Assembly (NCBI RefSeq): GCF_001039355.2
Contig: NW_019775927.1
Span: forward strand, 116,195 to 164,588
Origin: Lingula anatina
Taxonomy: Eukaryota > Brachiopoda > Lingulata > Lingulida > Lingulidae
DNA: 48,394 nucleotides
Reading direction: 5' to 3'
Shown: piece after piece, positions 24,276 to 34,699 of the stretch
How the letters are laid out: the number at the start of each line of letters is the position of its first letter
Numbering within the stretch: position 1 is the stretch's first letter
Translations under genes and position numbers: made by a program
Notes under the pieces: model-generated
Databases searched by the model: none
Told to the model about the DNA's origin: nothing
The model's input: the letters and a program-made list of their open reading frames with translations, nothing else

Positions 24276-25192
24276 TGCTATCTCTCCATTGAGATTCTTA
24301 GTTTGTTATTAAAAAATGACTGAGATGTTATTTTTCTTTAACCAGAAACAAAAATTAGCAGACATGAAATTATACAATTTTATAAGCATAATAATACACC
24401 TGAGATTCACAGTTTTACATAAGTTTTATGAAAACTGTCATTATAATCAGTAAAGGTAATGGTATGACTTGATATGATCCCAAAATAAAATAAAGATAAA
24501 CATGTTGATGGCATGGGATTGCCGTACTTGTCCGCAGTTGAAATAGTTGTAAGTCAAACATGACATACTCTACATATGAGTGACTTCTATTTCATAGTGA
24601 TGGGGAAAAATAGTGAGGTAATAACTGTTATATACTTTTTGCAGTGGGGATTTTTAACTGTTTGTAACATAATTTTTTAGAAACATATTTAACCCACTTT
24701 TACTAGTTCTTATATGACTTTGATAAAGTTGACCTGCCAATTTGGATAAACCGATTAACTACTAGATCAGCCATAAAAGAGTTTAAAGATTGCACCTTCT
24801 TCAATTTTTGGTCATAGCTTGACCTACTTATCTGCCGTAATTATCTGCCCTGGCTATATAAGAAAGTAAGCAAAAAATATCAATTCAGATATCATTTTTC
24901 AGGTAAGATGAAATGAAATACATGGTATTTCTCTCAGTTGTACTGTTTGAAACAATACACGCAGTGGCATTTGGTCAGCTTTTGTGGCCAAAATTTGACT
25001 TCAAATGCAATGTTAGATATTTAAAATTCAACATAGTTTTAATGAAAAAATATATGTGTGTGTTTGTGTGTGCAGGAAATTGTCCTTTCTAAGCTCGCCA
25101 GCTACTATGGGTGGAGCACTTTTTTGCAAACAAATTGACAAATAAAATATATTTTATTGTTTATGTGTGCATATATATATATTATAAAATAG

Positions 25193-25319
25193 GTGGCATC
25201 TGAAGAAGCACCATCCCAGTCCCACTCAGCTCAAACTCACACTGACACAGAGGCTGGGTATAAATCTGATGGTGGTTGCTCTACGGGAACAGGGCAGCAG
25301 CCAACCCCAGGGAAATCAG
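25193..25319 (+). CDS. AFAP1: AFAP-like coding exon 9 (linker)
   Basis: Acceptor ATAAAATAG (weak pyrimidine tract after an AT repeat), donor GTAAAC. Residues 371-412 are polar, rich in Ser, Thr, Gln and Gly, and link the PH domains. Little conservation is expected here. Confidence 0.75.
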
Positions 25320-25481
25320 GTAAACAATGAAATTATCCAGACCTTGATACTTTTTTCCTGTAGAAAAATTACGCTTAATACAATTTTGTTGCAAAAGAAG
25401 CAGACTCAAAAAAATGCATTAATGCTTATAATATCAGAAATTCAGTGTGCTAGGCAAAATAATGTTTAATACTTTTGTAAT

Positions 25482-25541
25482 AAGTAGTAGTAGTATTAGT
25501 AGTAGTAGTAGTAGTAGTAGCAGTAACTGTAGTAGTAGTAA
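25482..25541 (+). repeat. TAG trinucleotide microsatellite
   Basis: Interrupted (TAG)n in the intron after exon 9. Confidence 0.75.
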
Positions 25542-25704
25542 TAAAGTGATTATTTCCTTGAAAAATTTAAACTTGCAGTATGAACATGTTGATTTAAAAA
25601 TCACATGATATGACACAGCTTTCATTAATATTTTCTTTAAGATGTACAAATGGATTAATAACCACTACCAAAACTATAAAGAATACTTTTAAAAACAATT
25701 TCAG

Positions 25705-25905
25705 AAACCAATGGCGCTGAACTCCGCACCCATGCCAAAAAGTCTTCTCTGAGTCTCGGGCAACGAGCCAGTCATTTCTTTGGCACATTTGGAAAAAAGA
25801 AGTCCAAGAAACATTTAACAATCACGTGCTCCCACGACATATCAGATACGCTGGATACAATCAGTATGGACCCAGAGGCTGGTGATACAGATGTCTCAAT
25901 GTCAG
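25705..25905 (+). CDS. AFAP1: AFAP-like coding exon 10 (pre-PH2 basic patch)
   Basis: Acceptor ACAATTTCAG, donor GTAAGG. Residues 413-479. HFFGTFGKKKSKKHLT corresponds to the IISLGKKK patch just before PH2 in vertebrate AFAP1. An acidic DISDTLDTISMDPEAGDTD segment leads into PH2. Confidence 0.85.
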
Positions 25906-25907
25906 GT

Positions 25908-25968
25908 AAGGTCAAGGTCATTTTAAGACAAGGTCATTTCAGGTCAAGGTCAGAATAGTTGAAGGTCA
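25908..25968 (+). repeat. AGGTCA repeats after exon 10
   Basis: Five to six AGGTCA units, several in the form TCAAGGTCA, starting at the donor. Confidence 0.6.
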
Positions 25969-26164
25969 AATTATGCCTTATTTCAGGATTTTCAGTCTTC
26001 ATTTCATTGTTTTGTTTTTCATATGGTCCAAATGCAATGAGAAATTGAAAGCTAAGTTTCCAAGATTTTCAGTTTTTACAACTTTCACCCACACATTATT
26101 TGATATATTCACCAAAATAATGTTTCATTTTCACCAAAATGAGGTATTCAAAATCTTTATTCAG

Positions 26165-26385
26165 GTCACCTCAATGTCCAGAGCAGTCTCAGTGAGAACC
26201 CAGATTGGGCGGAGCGCTGGTGTCTCATAAGACACGGCATGCTCGAGTGCTACGTAAAAAGTAACGACGAGACACCAGAGTTTGTGTTTGCGCTGTATGG
26301 TTGTGAAATTTCCCAGGCACCAGAAACTGGGAAGGAACTTGCAATAAAGATCTCACAGGGTGGCTATGAGAAGTGTATAATAGAA
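26165..26385 (+). CDS. AFAP1: AFAP-like coding exon 11 (PH domain 2)
   Basis: Acceptor TTTATTCAG, donor GTGAGT. Residues 480-553 form most of PH2: GHLNV strand, DWAERWCLIRHGMLECYVK (matching RWRERWCRVKDNKLIF in AFAP1), and FALYGCEIS (matching IPLRGCEVI). Leaves in phase 0. Confidence 0.92.
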
Positions 26386-26484
26386 GTGAGTTATCCTTTT
26401 ACAATCTTAGTCACAACTTGCACGTTTTGTCACACACAAACCATTGTGATCTTGGCTATATATTTACCTGCATATAATGTTTAG

Positions 26485-26513
<29 letters not shown>
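26485..26513 (+). repeat. TAA trinucleotide microsatellite
   Basis: About nine TAA units in the intron after exon 11. Confidence 0.75.
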
Positions 26514-26515
<2 letters not shown>

Positions 26516-26710
26516 TGAAATTCAGTTATAGTCTAAAATCCATACAAAACGCTCAGTAGACTTAACATGAATAAATCGAACAGAATAAGATGAATAAAGC
26601 CAGTAAATAAATAGGTAGGTAAGATATAAAGATATTAGATTGTGTAGTACAATGTAAATAAATATATGGACAGTTAAGATTTTAGATGAAATTAACTAAC
26701 ATTTCAATAG

Positions 26711-26861
26711 GCTAGCAATACTCTGAGACAAGGAAGGTGGTTGGCTAAACTTATCAAGGAAACCGGTTGTGCGTTCTCATCTCCGAAGACCCCCATGTCT
26801 AGCAGTAGCGCTGGCAGCAGGAAGAGCAATCTGTATGAGGAGGCGTTACCAGCCACTGATG
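26711..26861 (+). CDS. AFAP1: AFAP-like coding exon 12 (end of PH2)
   Basis: Acceptor ATTTCAATAG, donor GTGAGT. Residues 554-603 carry the PH2 C-terminal helix LRQGRWLAKLIKETG (W563), as in the DMGRWIGILLAETG helix of AFAP1, then a Ser-rich turn and NLYEEALP (Y595), equivalent to the ALHYDYI site that follows PH2 in vertebrates. Confidence 0.9.
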
Positions 26862-26932
26862 GTGAGTTTTATACCTTGCTGTACCAACTGACTTTGATCA
26901 TTGTCCCTGTTATCACTATGTCACTTCCTATA

Positions 26933-27057
26933 CAGTGTCACATCTAGCACATTATCACTTCTTACAGTGTCACATCTAGCACATTATCACTTCTTATTCA
27001 GTGTCACATCTAGCACATTATCACTTCTTACAGTGTCACAACAAACACACTGTCATG
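26933..27057 (+). repeat. 32-bp minisatellite after exon 12
   Basis: Four units starting at 26933, 26965, 26999 and 27031, core CAGTGTCACATCTAGCACAT followed by TATCACTTCTTA; the last is diverged. Confidence 0.75.
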
Positions 27058-27159
27058 TAAAATATTACCTAGGCCAACGACATATTGTCACGTTGGACAA
27101 TTTTATGCTTGGCATGTAGTCAGTTCTCTTATTCAGTCTGTCAAACCTAAGATACTGGC

Positions 27160-27735
27160 GAGCAAAAATGTTCAAAAATGTTGGAAAAACATGAAAATTC
27201 TCAGACACAAGCATATAATTTTCAGTACTGTTAGCTTACGGCCAACCTGGTCGAAGGCCTTCATCAGACTGACGTGAGTAGTTGTTCACACTCACTGACC
27301 GCTAGGTGGTATAGCGGCCAGGACCCTCTTATAGATGTCAGGTAGATCAACCCCCCCCCTCCCTATTTATGGGTGGCTGGTGTCGGCTGATATTGATAGC
27401 CTCTCGTATTTTTCGCGGGATGTTGGATGATTCAGATTCAAGAATCTTAGTTGAATTCCAATCGAAACTGTGGCCGGTGTCTATTACATGTTCAGAAATG
27501 GCAGAGCTGGTATTGCCTACAGTCACTGATTTCCTGTGTTCACTCACCTACGAGAGGCTATCAACATCAGCCGACACCAGCCACCCATGAAAAGGGTCCT
27601 GGCCGCTATACCACCTGGTGGTCAGTGAGTGTGAACAACTACTCACATCAGTCTGTTGAAGGCCTTCGACCAGGTTGGCCGTAAGCTAACGGTACGGAAA
27701 ATTTTAGGCTTATGTCTGAGAATTTTCATGTTTGT
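27160..27735 (-). mobile_element. Penelope-like retroelement fragment, folded back
   Basis: The minus strand from 27547 to about 27347 encodes the end of a GIY-YIG endonuclease domain as found at the C-terminus of Penelope-like reverse transcriptases. The 3' end of the element is present twice in opposite orientation: arms 27188-27408 and 27549-27732 are inverted copies, each containing the conserved TTAGCTTACGGCCAACCTGG and AGTTGTTCACACTCACTGAC blocks. A near-perfect 13-bp direct repeat (CTAAGATACTGGC at 27147-27159, CTAAGGTACTGGC at 27736-27748) flanks the unit and looks like a target-site duplication. The reverse transcriptase itself is absent, so the copy is dead. Confidence 0.75.
27347..27547 (-). 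pseudogene. GIY-YIG endonuclease remnant of Penelope-like element
   Basis: Reads HRKSV, then SAISEHVIDTGHSFDW, then ESESSNIPRKIREAINI and HQPPINREGG: the AEH.xxTGHxxDW, (R/K)xxREA and P.xNR signature of the C-terminal part of Penelope-type GIY-YIG domains. The N-terminal catalytic GIY-YIG half is missing because the inverted tail copy starts there. The right arm encodes REAINISRHQPP again, on the plus strand. Confidence 0.7.
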
Positions 27736-27967
27736 CTAAGGTACTGGCATTTACATTGTCACACTGAATCATGCTGTGGCTTATGTGACACCATTACAGA
27801 CCAACCACACTGACATATGTTTCACTGTAACATACCTGACGTGCCATTTTAATGTTGGTGATGTTACTTATTCATCATGATCTTCTCACCAACAACAGAA
27901 GTTTAATTGTATAACCAAATAATGATGACATAGATATAAGATTTACTCTATTTGTTCTTACCATAAG

Positions 27968-28179
27968 ATGAAGGCGGTGCTATTAAAGAAGAAACGAGCA
28001 GTGATGGGGAATACCTCTATGATGACATCGAACAAATACAAAGAAGTTTCGGCTCCCTGAACATTCGGACCTCCTCCAGACCCGACGAAGATCCTTACGA
28101 ACACGCGTATGAACAGACATACGAGGATCTGGATGTGTTTGGGGATCACTATAATACAAGCTTGGAGTCTACAAGCGAA
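27968..28179 (+). CDS. AFAP1: AFAP-like coding exon 13 (tyrosine motif block)
   Basis: Acceptor CCATAAG, donor GTAAGT. Residues 604-674 are acidic with tyrosines at 619, 621, 647, 651, 655 and 665 in contexts such as LYDDI, PYEHA and TYEDL, as in the YDDVP region of AFAP proteins, which are Src substrates. The intron before it contains the Penelope-like insertion. Confidence 0.87.
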
Positions 28180-28459
28180 GTAAGTTGTATGTTGGTAAAA
28201 AATAGGTTTAAGTTAAGAAAAGAAACTTTACTCCTTCTTAGGTTTCCTAAACAATAATCTTAAACATAAGTAATTTGGACTCTAAAAAAGTGACGGGTTA
28301 AACATTGTTTGAGGTCTAGGTCATCGTGCTTTGTTAGAGTAATCAGAGGACAAAGTCAAGGTCATAAGATACGTTCAAGGTCATTGCATGTTGGAGTCGA
28401 GATAAATGCGGGTTTGAAAACAAAACTTAACTTGGACAATTACTTGAAATTTTTTCCAG

Positions 28460-28553
28460 AAATATTTAGATATAGACGAACTGGCCATGGATCGACCACG
28501 GAGCTCCAGTAATTCATCTTCCAGTGCCAAAGTGGACATCAATGCAAATATTG
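28460..28553 (+). CDS. AFAP1: AFAP-like coding exon 14
   Basis: Acceptor TTTTTTCCAG; donor GTTAGA is non-optimal at +3. Residues 675-705: KYLDIDELAMDRPRSSS then a Ser run. The Ser-rich linker continues into exon 15. Confidence 0.75.
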
Positions 28554-29072
28554 GTTAGAACTGATAACAATTATTTCTATAATAATGTAATATGGTATTC
28601 ACATGTATATAGTATTAATAATATATAATAGCACATTATACCTTAGTATAAGTAACTACAGTATATAAATAGGTGTAATGAATTCGTATATCTGGTATTA
28701 GCGCCCCTTTTTTGTGTCATGTGGGTCATGTGACCCTATACTATAAAAAGCCTTTGTCACATAATTTGGGGGAGGTACACCAGTAATTGGACGTGAAGAA
28801 AGTACTGTATTTTATATAATATCAGTAGGAATAGAGAGTCTTTAAGGACAATACATTTGTTGTCATGCCAAGATTGTAATAAGTTAAAGGCATTTTACTT
28901 TTTATGCCAGACTTTCTCTTTTTTACTTGTGAATTGAGCAAATTTTGTAGTGATCAGTTCTCTACTTGTTTGAAATTCTGAAAGTTTTGCAAAGGAAAAA
29001 AAATTCATATAGTTTAAAAATGCTAGAAGGATATAATTGCTAATGTTAAACAAGTATGTAAATTTTTTCCAG

Positions 29073-29223
29073 GAATCAAAGTGAATGGAAATAACAATTC
29101 TAGGAGATCATCTGCCTCGAATTCTCGGCATTCTTCAATATCATCTGTTGGAGACAGTCTCGAAGAGTTGCTTAACACCATCAGTGATTGGAGGAAAAAG
29201 GTTGGGCAGGTGAAAAGGAAAAG
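29073..29223 (+). CDS. AFAP1: AFAP-like coding exon 15 (start of coiled coil)
   Basis: Acceptor TTTTTTCCAG, donor GTAGGG after AAAAG. Residues 706-755: Ser/Arg-rich, then SLEELLNTISDWRKKVGQVKR, the start of the helical region. Alternative donors at GTTGGG and GTGAAA lie slightly upstream. I chose the last because only it keeps frame with the strong acceptor of the next exon. Confidence 0.75.
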
Positions 29224-29552
29224 GTAGGGCATTAAGTTTGAAGTCTCCTAATAATGTGTTTTAAGGGAAAAAAGTTTGGCATCGGTGTCTTTAGCAGAGC
29301 ATTTGTCACAAAATATGTGGACAGTGTGAAGACATTTTTGACGTGAGGGGGGAGGTTCTGGTAATTACTGATATTATTATAAAAAATGTGAACAGAATGG
29401 ATTATTTTAATTTTCATAAAGAAAAATATTTAATAGAGTTAATCTATTATTTTTGTTTTTAAATCCATAGATAAAGGTTCAAGTCAGTTGAATATTAATA
29501 TTTTAACTACTTCTGAAAGACAGTACATAAGTCACTCTTCCAAATTTCTTAG

Positions 29553-29706
29553 AAACTTAATAAGAGATAGGAAGATCCAGAGTAAGGTTTCCTCGGAGCG
29601 GAAGAATCTGGAGGAAGAGTATAACCAGCTTGATGCCGAATTCAAAGAAGCTTCTGATGAGTTGTTGAAATGTGAGACAAAATTGGAAGAACTCAAGAGA
29701 AACAAG
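29553..29706 (+). CDS. AFAP1: AFAP-like coding exon 16 (coiled coil)
   Basis: Acceptor CAAATTTCTTAG at 29551-29552, donor GTGGGT; enters in phase 2 and leaves in phase 0. Residues 756-807 carry heptads (KNLEEEYNQLDAEF, LLKCETKLEELKRNK) like the C-terminal coil of AFAP1, which mediates self-association and actin binding. An earlier acceptor at 29470 would bring in a stop codon; one at 29487 could work with an alternative exon 15 donor. Confidence 0.8.
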
Positions 29707-30559
29707 GTGGGTTTTGGGGTTGCTATTTAGCATCACTTACAAATTTTTTATTAGAATTTGTAGATGGTTTGGAGAGACATTTTACTAAAGGTAACATATT
29801 TGTGCATGGAAATGCTGATGGCAATTTGAATGATGTTTCACTGATGATTGTAGCAAGCACTTTTCAAACTAGAAATAATCTTTTTGGCTGTTTTGATTAT
29901 GTTGTCAATTTTTATCTAAATTCTTTTTGTGTTTTGGACAATTGGTGGTGTATCTGGTTTAGTGTTTTCTCCTGTGTCCAGCCCACAAGTTGTGATTGAA
30001 GTGGTTAGACTTTAAAAGGGGGCTGCTGGGTAGAAAGAAATATGGATTTTATTCTGCCTAAGCTACTTTATTTTTTTAATAGGAGTTTTTTTTTTTTTAC
30101 ATCTTATATGTACAAGGCCTCAGATGTTACCCTCCAACCCCACTTCCCTCTTTAACCCACCCCCACCCCCCATAAAAAGCCTTTTCAATTCTCACTGTGT
30201 ACCCATAGAATTCACTCCCTAAAAAGACTATGAGAATGTTGTAGACAAATTGCATGGGTTTTTACCGTCTGGTGCAGGCATAATGCATACCACCCCTGTG
30301 TGTTTTCACTGACATTTATGTCGAAATTATCACTAAACAATTTTTTAAAAAAATGTGTCAACAACAATAAATGGCATGGGCGTAATGGTATAAACTTCAC
30401 CTCGTCACAGCTTTGAAAGACAAAAAGAAATTATAAATGATTTATTAGATAAATTAAGAATATTAACCACTGTTATTTAACTACAAAGCACAATAAGGGA
30501 TTTACAGTAGTTAGTATTGGGTAACTGTAAACTCACAGTTAATATTGATATCTCAACAG

Positions 30560-30583
30560 CCTGAAGTTGCTGCAAAAGTAGAG
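30560..30583 (+). CDS. AFAP1: AFAP-like coding exon 17 (24-nt micro-exon)
   Basis: Acceptor ATCTCAACAG, donor GTAAGC. Eight codons, PEVAAKVE, phase 0-0. Skipping it leaves the frame intact. AGGTCA repeats begin about 10 bases downstream of the donor. Confidence 0.6.
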
Positions 30584-30591
30584 GTAAGCTT

Positions 30592-30645
30592 GAGGTCAAG
30601 GTCAAGGTCATTGATAGAGGTCAAGGCCATCTTATTAGGTCACTA
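30592..30645 (+). repeat. AGGTCA repeats after micro-exon 17
   Basis: GAGGTCAAGGTCAAGGTCAT followed by GAGGTCAAGGCCA and TAGGTCA, starting 9 bases after the exon end. Confidence 0.6.
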
Positions 30646-31135
30646 ACAGTTTTAACCTTTTATCACAGACAGCCTAACTCTATTCATTTCAATCTGTAAC
30701 ATTATAATATATTTTAGAGTTCATTACTTTTCCTATTTCATATTTGGCATTATATTAGAGTCTTTTTATTGATAATGATATTAAGTGTTTGAAATGTAAT
30801 TCAACTGTTAGAGTTATGCTGTCTTGGACTTTATAGTGACCCAAGTTAACATTGGAGTATTTAACATTGAATTAACACTTCATTAACCTTACACCTGTAA
30901 CTTTTCATCAAGAAACAAAATCATCCACAATTTTGTGGCTGTTATCCAATTTGCATGCATGTTATCAATTACCGGGCAAACCAAAGATGGTGAAGATATA
31001 CATGTATAGTGGAAAGTAGTAGTCATATCCACTGTTTTAGTATTAGTATTAGATGTATCACATTATGCTAGTAAGTAGCACAGTTATCATACAGAAGGCA
31101 CAGTGCTGCATGGCTTTCTGGCTCTGGGGACTTAT

Positions 31136-31388
31136 TTGACCCCATTTCCATACCTAAACCTATCTAACAGGATCGGCCTAACTCCATAGGGATTCGTGCT
31201 AAATTGCATTCAGCTTAAGCAGCTTAAATGTCTGTCACATCTGCCAAAGCTGTTAGGTGTTTTTAACTATCATTTAGCAGCTTCAGTAGGCATGCCAGAC
31301 ATCTAAGCCACTAAAACTGAATGCAATTTAGCAAGAACCCCTTGGAGATGGATCAATCCAGCTAGGTCGATGTTAGTATGGGAGCAAG
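31136..31388. mobile_element. MITE-like palindrome, about 250 bp
   Basis: The block TGCTAAATTGCATTCAG (31198-31214) recurs inverted at 31316-31334 (CTGAATGCAATTTAGCA). Outer blocks CCATAGGGATTC and, inverted, CCAAGGGGTTC, and inner blocks with AGATGTCTG, also pair. The whole unit could form one long hairpin. No coding capacity. Confidence 0.6.
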
Positions 31389-31970
31389 GTCTTAGTCATT
31401 CTGTTCTCCATAAAGTTATTTGCTATAGATCTAAGCTTGCAGATTATTAAATGGTATTGGGGCCTTGGTGTTAAGAGCCAAGTCCTCTTAGCTGTTGCAT
31501 CTTTAGGAAAACAGTATGTGACATAACACATGTGTAAGCAAAGCACACATATAAAAACATTGGACAGGAATATTCTTTTTTTCCCCCTATGCTTTATGAA
31601 CTGGGTAATTTTGATGCAGTGTTTCTTCCTCTAGGGCTGATATAATAATGCTTGATTATTACTGTCTTGATTGGTTTTGGCTACATTTTATTTTCTTTTA
31701 AAGAATTAAGATGTTGGTTTTTTTAAACACTATTAAGTTGGAACAAATTGCTATTTGAATATTTGTACTAGTTGACTTAAATTTCTATATTTGTGTTTAA
31801 TTTTTAAAACTTAGCTTATTTTACAGATTATTCTGTAAAGCCTTTCAATCGTAAAATATTTAAACTTGTTAGTTATACCTGTGCTCTAACTCAATCTTTT
31901 GAATTAATTTAATAGACAGTGCTAATCGTAGAGGTTCACATTTTCAACATTTGGTTTGTCTTTATCCCAG

Positions 31971-32069
31971 GAGCTGCGTCCTGTTGCTGCACGCCGACGC
32001 TCAAGCACGGGGAGCAACGTGAGTGACTCATCACGCGTCAGCCAAATGACAATGAAGCTGAATTCCAAG
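31971..32069 (+). CDS. AFAP1: AFAP-like coding exon 18 (basic/Ser tail)
   Basis: Acceptor TCTTTATCCCAG, donor GTAGGT; 33 codons, phase 0-0 (816-848). ARRRSSTGS is a basophilic-kinase-like site. Its GC content is above the surrounding intron, as expected of coding DNA. Confidence 0.8.
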
Positions 32070-32548
32070 GTAGGTGAATTTCAGAATATGGAAAATGCTG
32101 CACACACTTTGTTTTAGAGTATAAGATACTCGTCTGCACTACCATACCCTCTCTGAGTTTTCCAATCCAAATAACTTTCTAAAAGAGAGCCACTGCCAAT
32201 AATAATAAACTAATACTATTCATTTGTTAATTAATTGACACATTTCACTTATTTCTGTTTTATAAAAGCACAGTTTCTTTTCTGCCCTTATCTTTTGTGA
32301 GATGGGAACGTCCCTTTTTGAGAGGGTTTTCTTTTAAACTGTAAGAAAGTTGCTCGATATGGTGTAAAATGTTTGAAAAAGGGGAAATTCTGAAGAAAAA
32401 AAAAGGCTCAGTTCCTGTTTCAGCATTCTGTTTTGATCCCTGAGCTTAGTATTTTACAGCTGTCAAACTGTAGCAATAAACATGTGTCACCTCTAACACA
32501 TTCCTCAAACACATTGTCTTCTCTAACACATTCTGCCTCTAATTTTAG

Positions 32549-32626
32549 GATTCTAGATCTTCTTCAAATAGCCCCTTACGCCCAGTGAAATCGCTTAACT
32601 CAGCAAAAGTGAAGCAGAAAATCATG
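32549..32626 (+). CDS. AFAP1: AFAP-like coding exon 19
   Basis: Acceptor CTCTAATTTTAG, donor GTAAAT; 26 codons, phase 0-0 (849-874): a Ser-rich segment then LNSAKVKQKIM. Part of the C-terminal extension. Confidence 0.75.
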
Positions 32627-33040
32627 GTAAATAGTCATTAATCTGAATCTTATTTGATATCTGATAACTTTCTTAATAGTTTTAGTACTTTTTACCATTA
32701 ATTATAGGTGATTTATTTTATTTGAAAATTTATGTTATGATTTTAGAAGGAAATAAGAAGGTTTTCTCTGTTATATTTTTGTGGCCAAAGTGTCCATTAA
32801 AACACTGACCTGAGATGGAACTTTTTATTGTTCACTTATTTTCAAAATTTTAGAGGACCCAGACTGACTTTAAGAAAAAAGTTGATGTTGTCCCGTTGAC
32901 GACCACAATTTTTTCTTCATGACAAACATCGGGTTCCCATAAATTTTGCAACTGAATAATTTTTCATGAATTTCTTTTCTTAAAACTTATGCTATAGCAT
33001 CCAAGATTAGCTAGCATTGAGGTGGGTAATAGGGAATGAT

Positions 33041-33164
33041 AGATATTGTCAGTTTCACTTTCATTTAGGTCAGATATTATCAGTTTCACTTTCATTTAGC
33101 TCATATACTTTAAGTTTCACTTTTATTTAGCTCATATATTATCAGTATCACTTTGATTTTGCTC
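33041..33164 (+). repeat. 31-bp minisatellite, four units
   Basis: Units start at 33041, 33072, 33103 and 33134; core TCAGTTTCACTTTCATTTAG. A decayed fifth unit follows. Confidence 0.75.
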
Positions 33165-34194
33165 AATAAATGTATTGTCAGTTACACTTATTGATAGTAC
33201 ATTTTCATTTTCACTTATTTTAGTTTTATATGAGTTCATTTTTAGATTTGTACACAGTCTGAATGCAAAAATTATATGGGTGTAATATTTTTATAAAGCC
33301 GCTGTGCAATATATATCTGCCATTTTTGATATTGTTTTGTTTCAGAAATATACTTTTTCTATAGGTGTTTTTTTTTTCACATATTGAGTCATGCCTAGAA
33401 TAGATGTTGAAATATGAATGCTCAAGTAGCTTGCTTGAATTTATGACAAGTGTTTGGAGAAATAATGTGAAAATGTTTGATGGGTGGTTCAGTTTTTTTA
33501 AGAAATCACAAAAATCACTCCCTAAACATGACATTGTTACACACTGCCATAAAGGTGGTATGGTGAAACCAATAAAACAACACACTAGAATTAAATATTT
33601 TGAATGTTTAAATGTTATTCTTCAGTATCTTTTACAAGGATACTCAGAAAAAAATTAATTTGTCTTTTTTGTTGATTTTTAAATTTGGTCTGTCACCTGT
33701 TATTTTGTGTATGGCAGTTAAGATGTATATTTTACAATACATGTTTCACCAAGTGATATCATATATTGTTGTAAATGTTGTGTTGTAAATGTTATGATCA
33801 CTGACATAAATGATTATCCACATTTACTACATATTGCCTCGTCACTTTTTTATTTCATGCAGCGCTATCTACTAGTACGTTGTTATCACTTTTATTATTG
33901 TTTTTCATTATAAAATATTGCATCTATACGAGTTGTTTTTATATATGTAGTTGGCCTTAGCATTTTAATGCATATTGTACCTACTGTTAAGATTAAGAAG
34001 ATGCTAGGAAGGATTTCTCTCTAGATATAAAGATAATTCTCGTCAACTTCATTCAACATTTAATAACTATCCCTTATTCTAGCAGAAAGCTTAAATCCTA
34101 CTTTCCTGGTTATATATTTAACTGATTTCAAATTAATTAATTTGTTTAATTAAATTTAATTAATTACTTAATTTCAATTTTATCAATGTTTTAG

Positions 34195-34323
34195 GAGACG
34201 GAGCTGAAGTCCACCATTCCTGACGTGGCGCGTGCTGCGGCCAGACAGACTATTGGACGGAGCATCACTCAGATCAAGTCTCCCGCCAGTAAGAGGAAGG
34301 TGTTCGTCAGAGAAACCATACAG
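34195..34323 (+). CDS. AFAP1: AFAP-like coding exon 20
   Basis: Acceptor CAATGTTTTAG, donor GTATGC; 43 codons, phase 0-0 (875-917). Ala/Arg-rich helix VARAAARQTIGRSI then KSPASKRKVFVRETIQ. Strongly elevated GC against its flanks supports coding use. Confidence 0.82.
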
Positions 34324-34635
34324 GTATGCCATGCTGACTTTGGAGGTGGCATTGCCTCATTGCATATCAATAATTTCACCCTTAATTATGATGCCACTGC
34401 CCCTCCCCCCTTCTGACTGTCAAATTAGCAGCATGGCTGTTTGGGATGAAAAAGTGTCTACAAAATAGGTAGATCAGAGAAGAATTTCATTACTGAGTTA
34501 TCTTATTAGAAAAAGGATTTTTTTCTTCAATCAACAGCTTACTATTGAATGGTTTACCTTCAATATTTGGATGTGTAACAGACATACCTAACATGTCTAA
34601 CAGTAAATGACCTATAACTGCCTTTCCTAAGGCAA

Positions 34636-34638
<3 letters not shown>

Positions 34639-34691
<53 letters not shown>

Positions 34692-34699
34692 GGGGGGGG
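34639..34699 (+). repeat. GT microsatellite followed by a 25-G run
   Basis: (GT)n at 34639-34674 then 25 consecutive G at 34675-34699. The length of such a run is error-prone in sequencing. Confidence 0.8.

Noticed and set aside
29471-29487. Upstream acceptors for exon 16
   Set aside because: The acceptor at 29470 leads to a stop in either possible phase; the one at 29487 needs a weaker exon 15 donor. The 29552 acceptor with its pyrimidine tract joins cleanly.
33226-33658. 119-codon minus frame and 84-codon plus frame in the intron after exon 19
   Set aside because: Neither shows a domain, a signal peptide or a splice context; composition is typical of AT-rich intron DNA.
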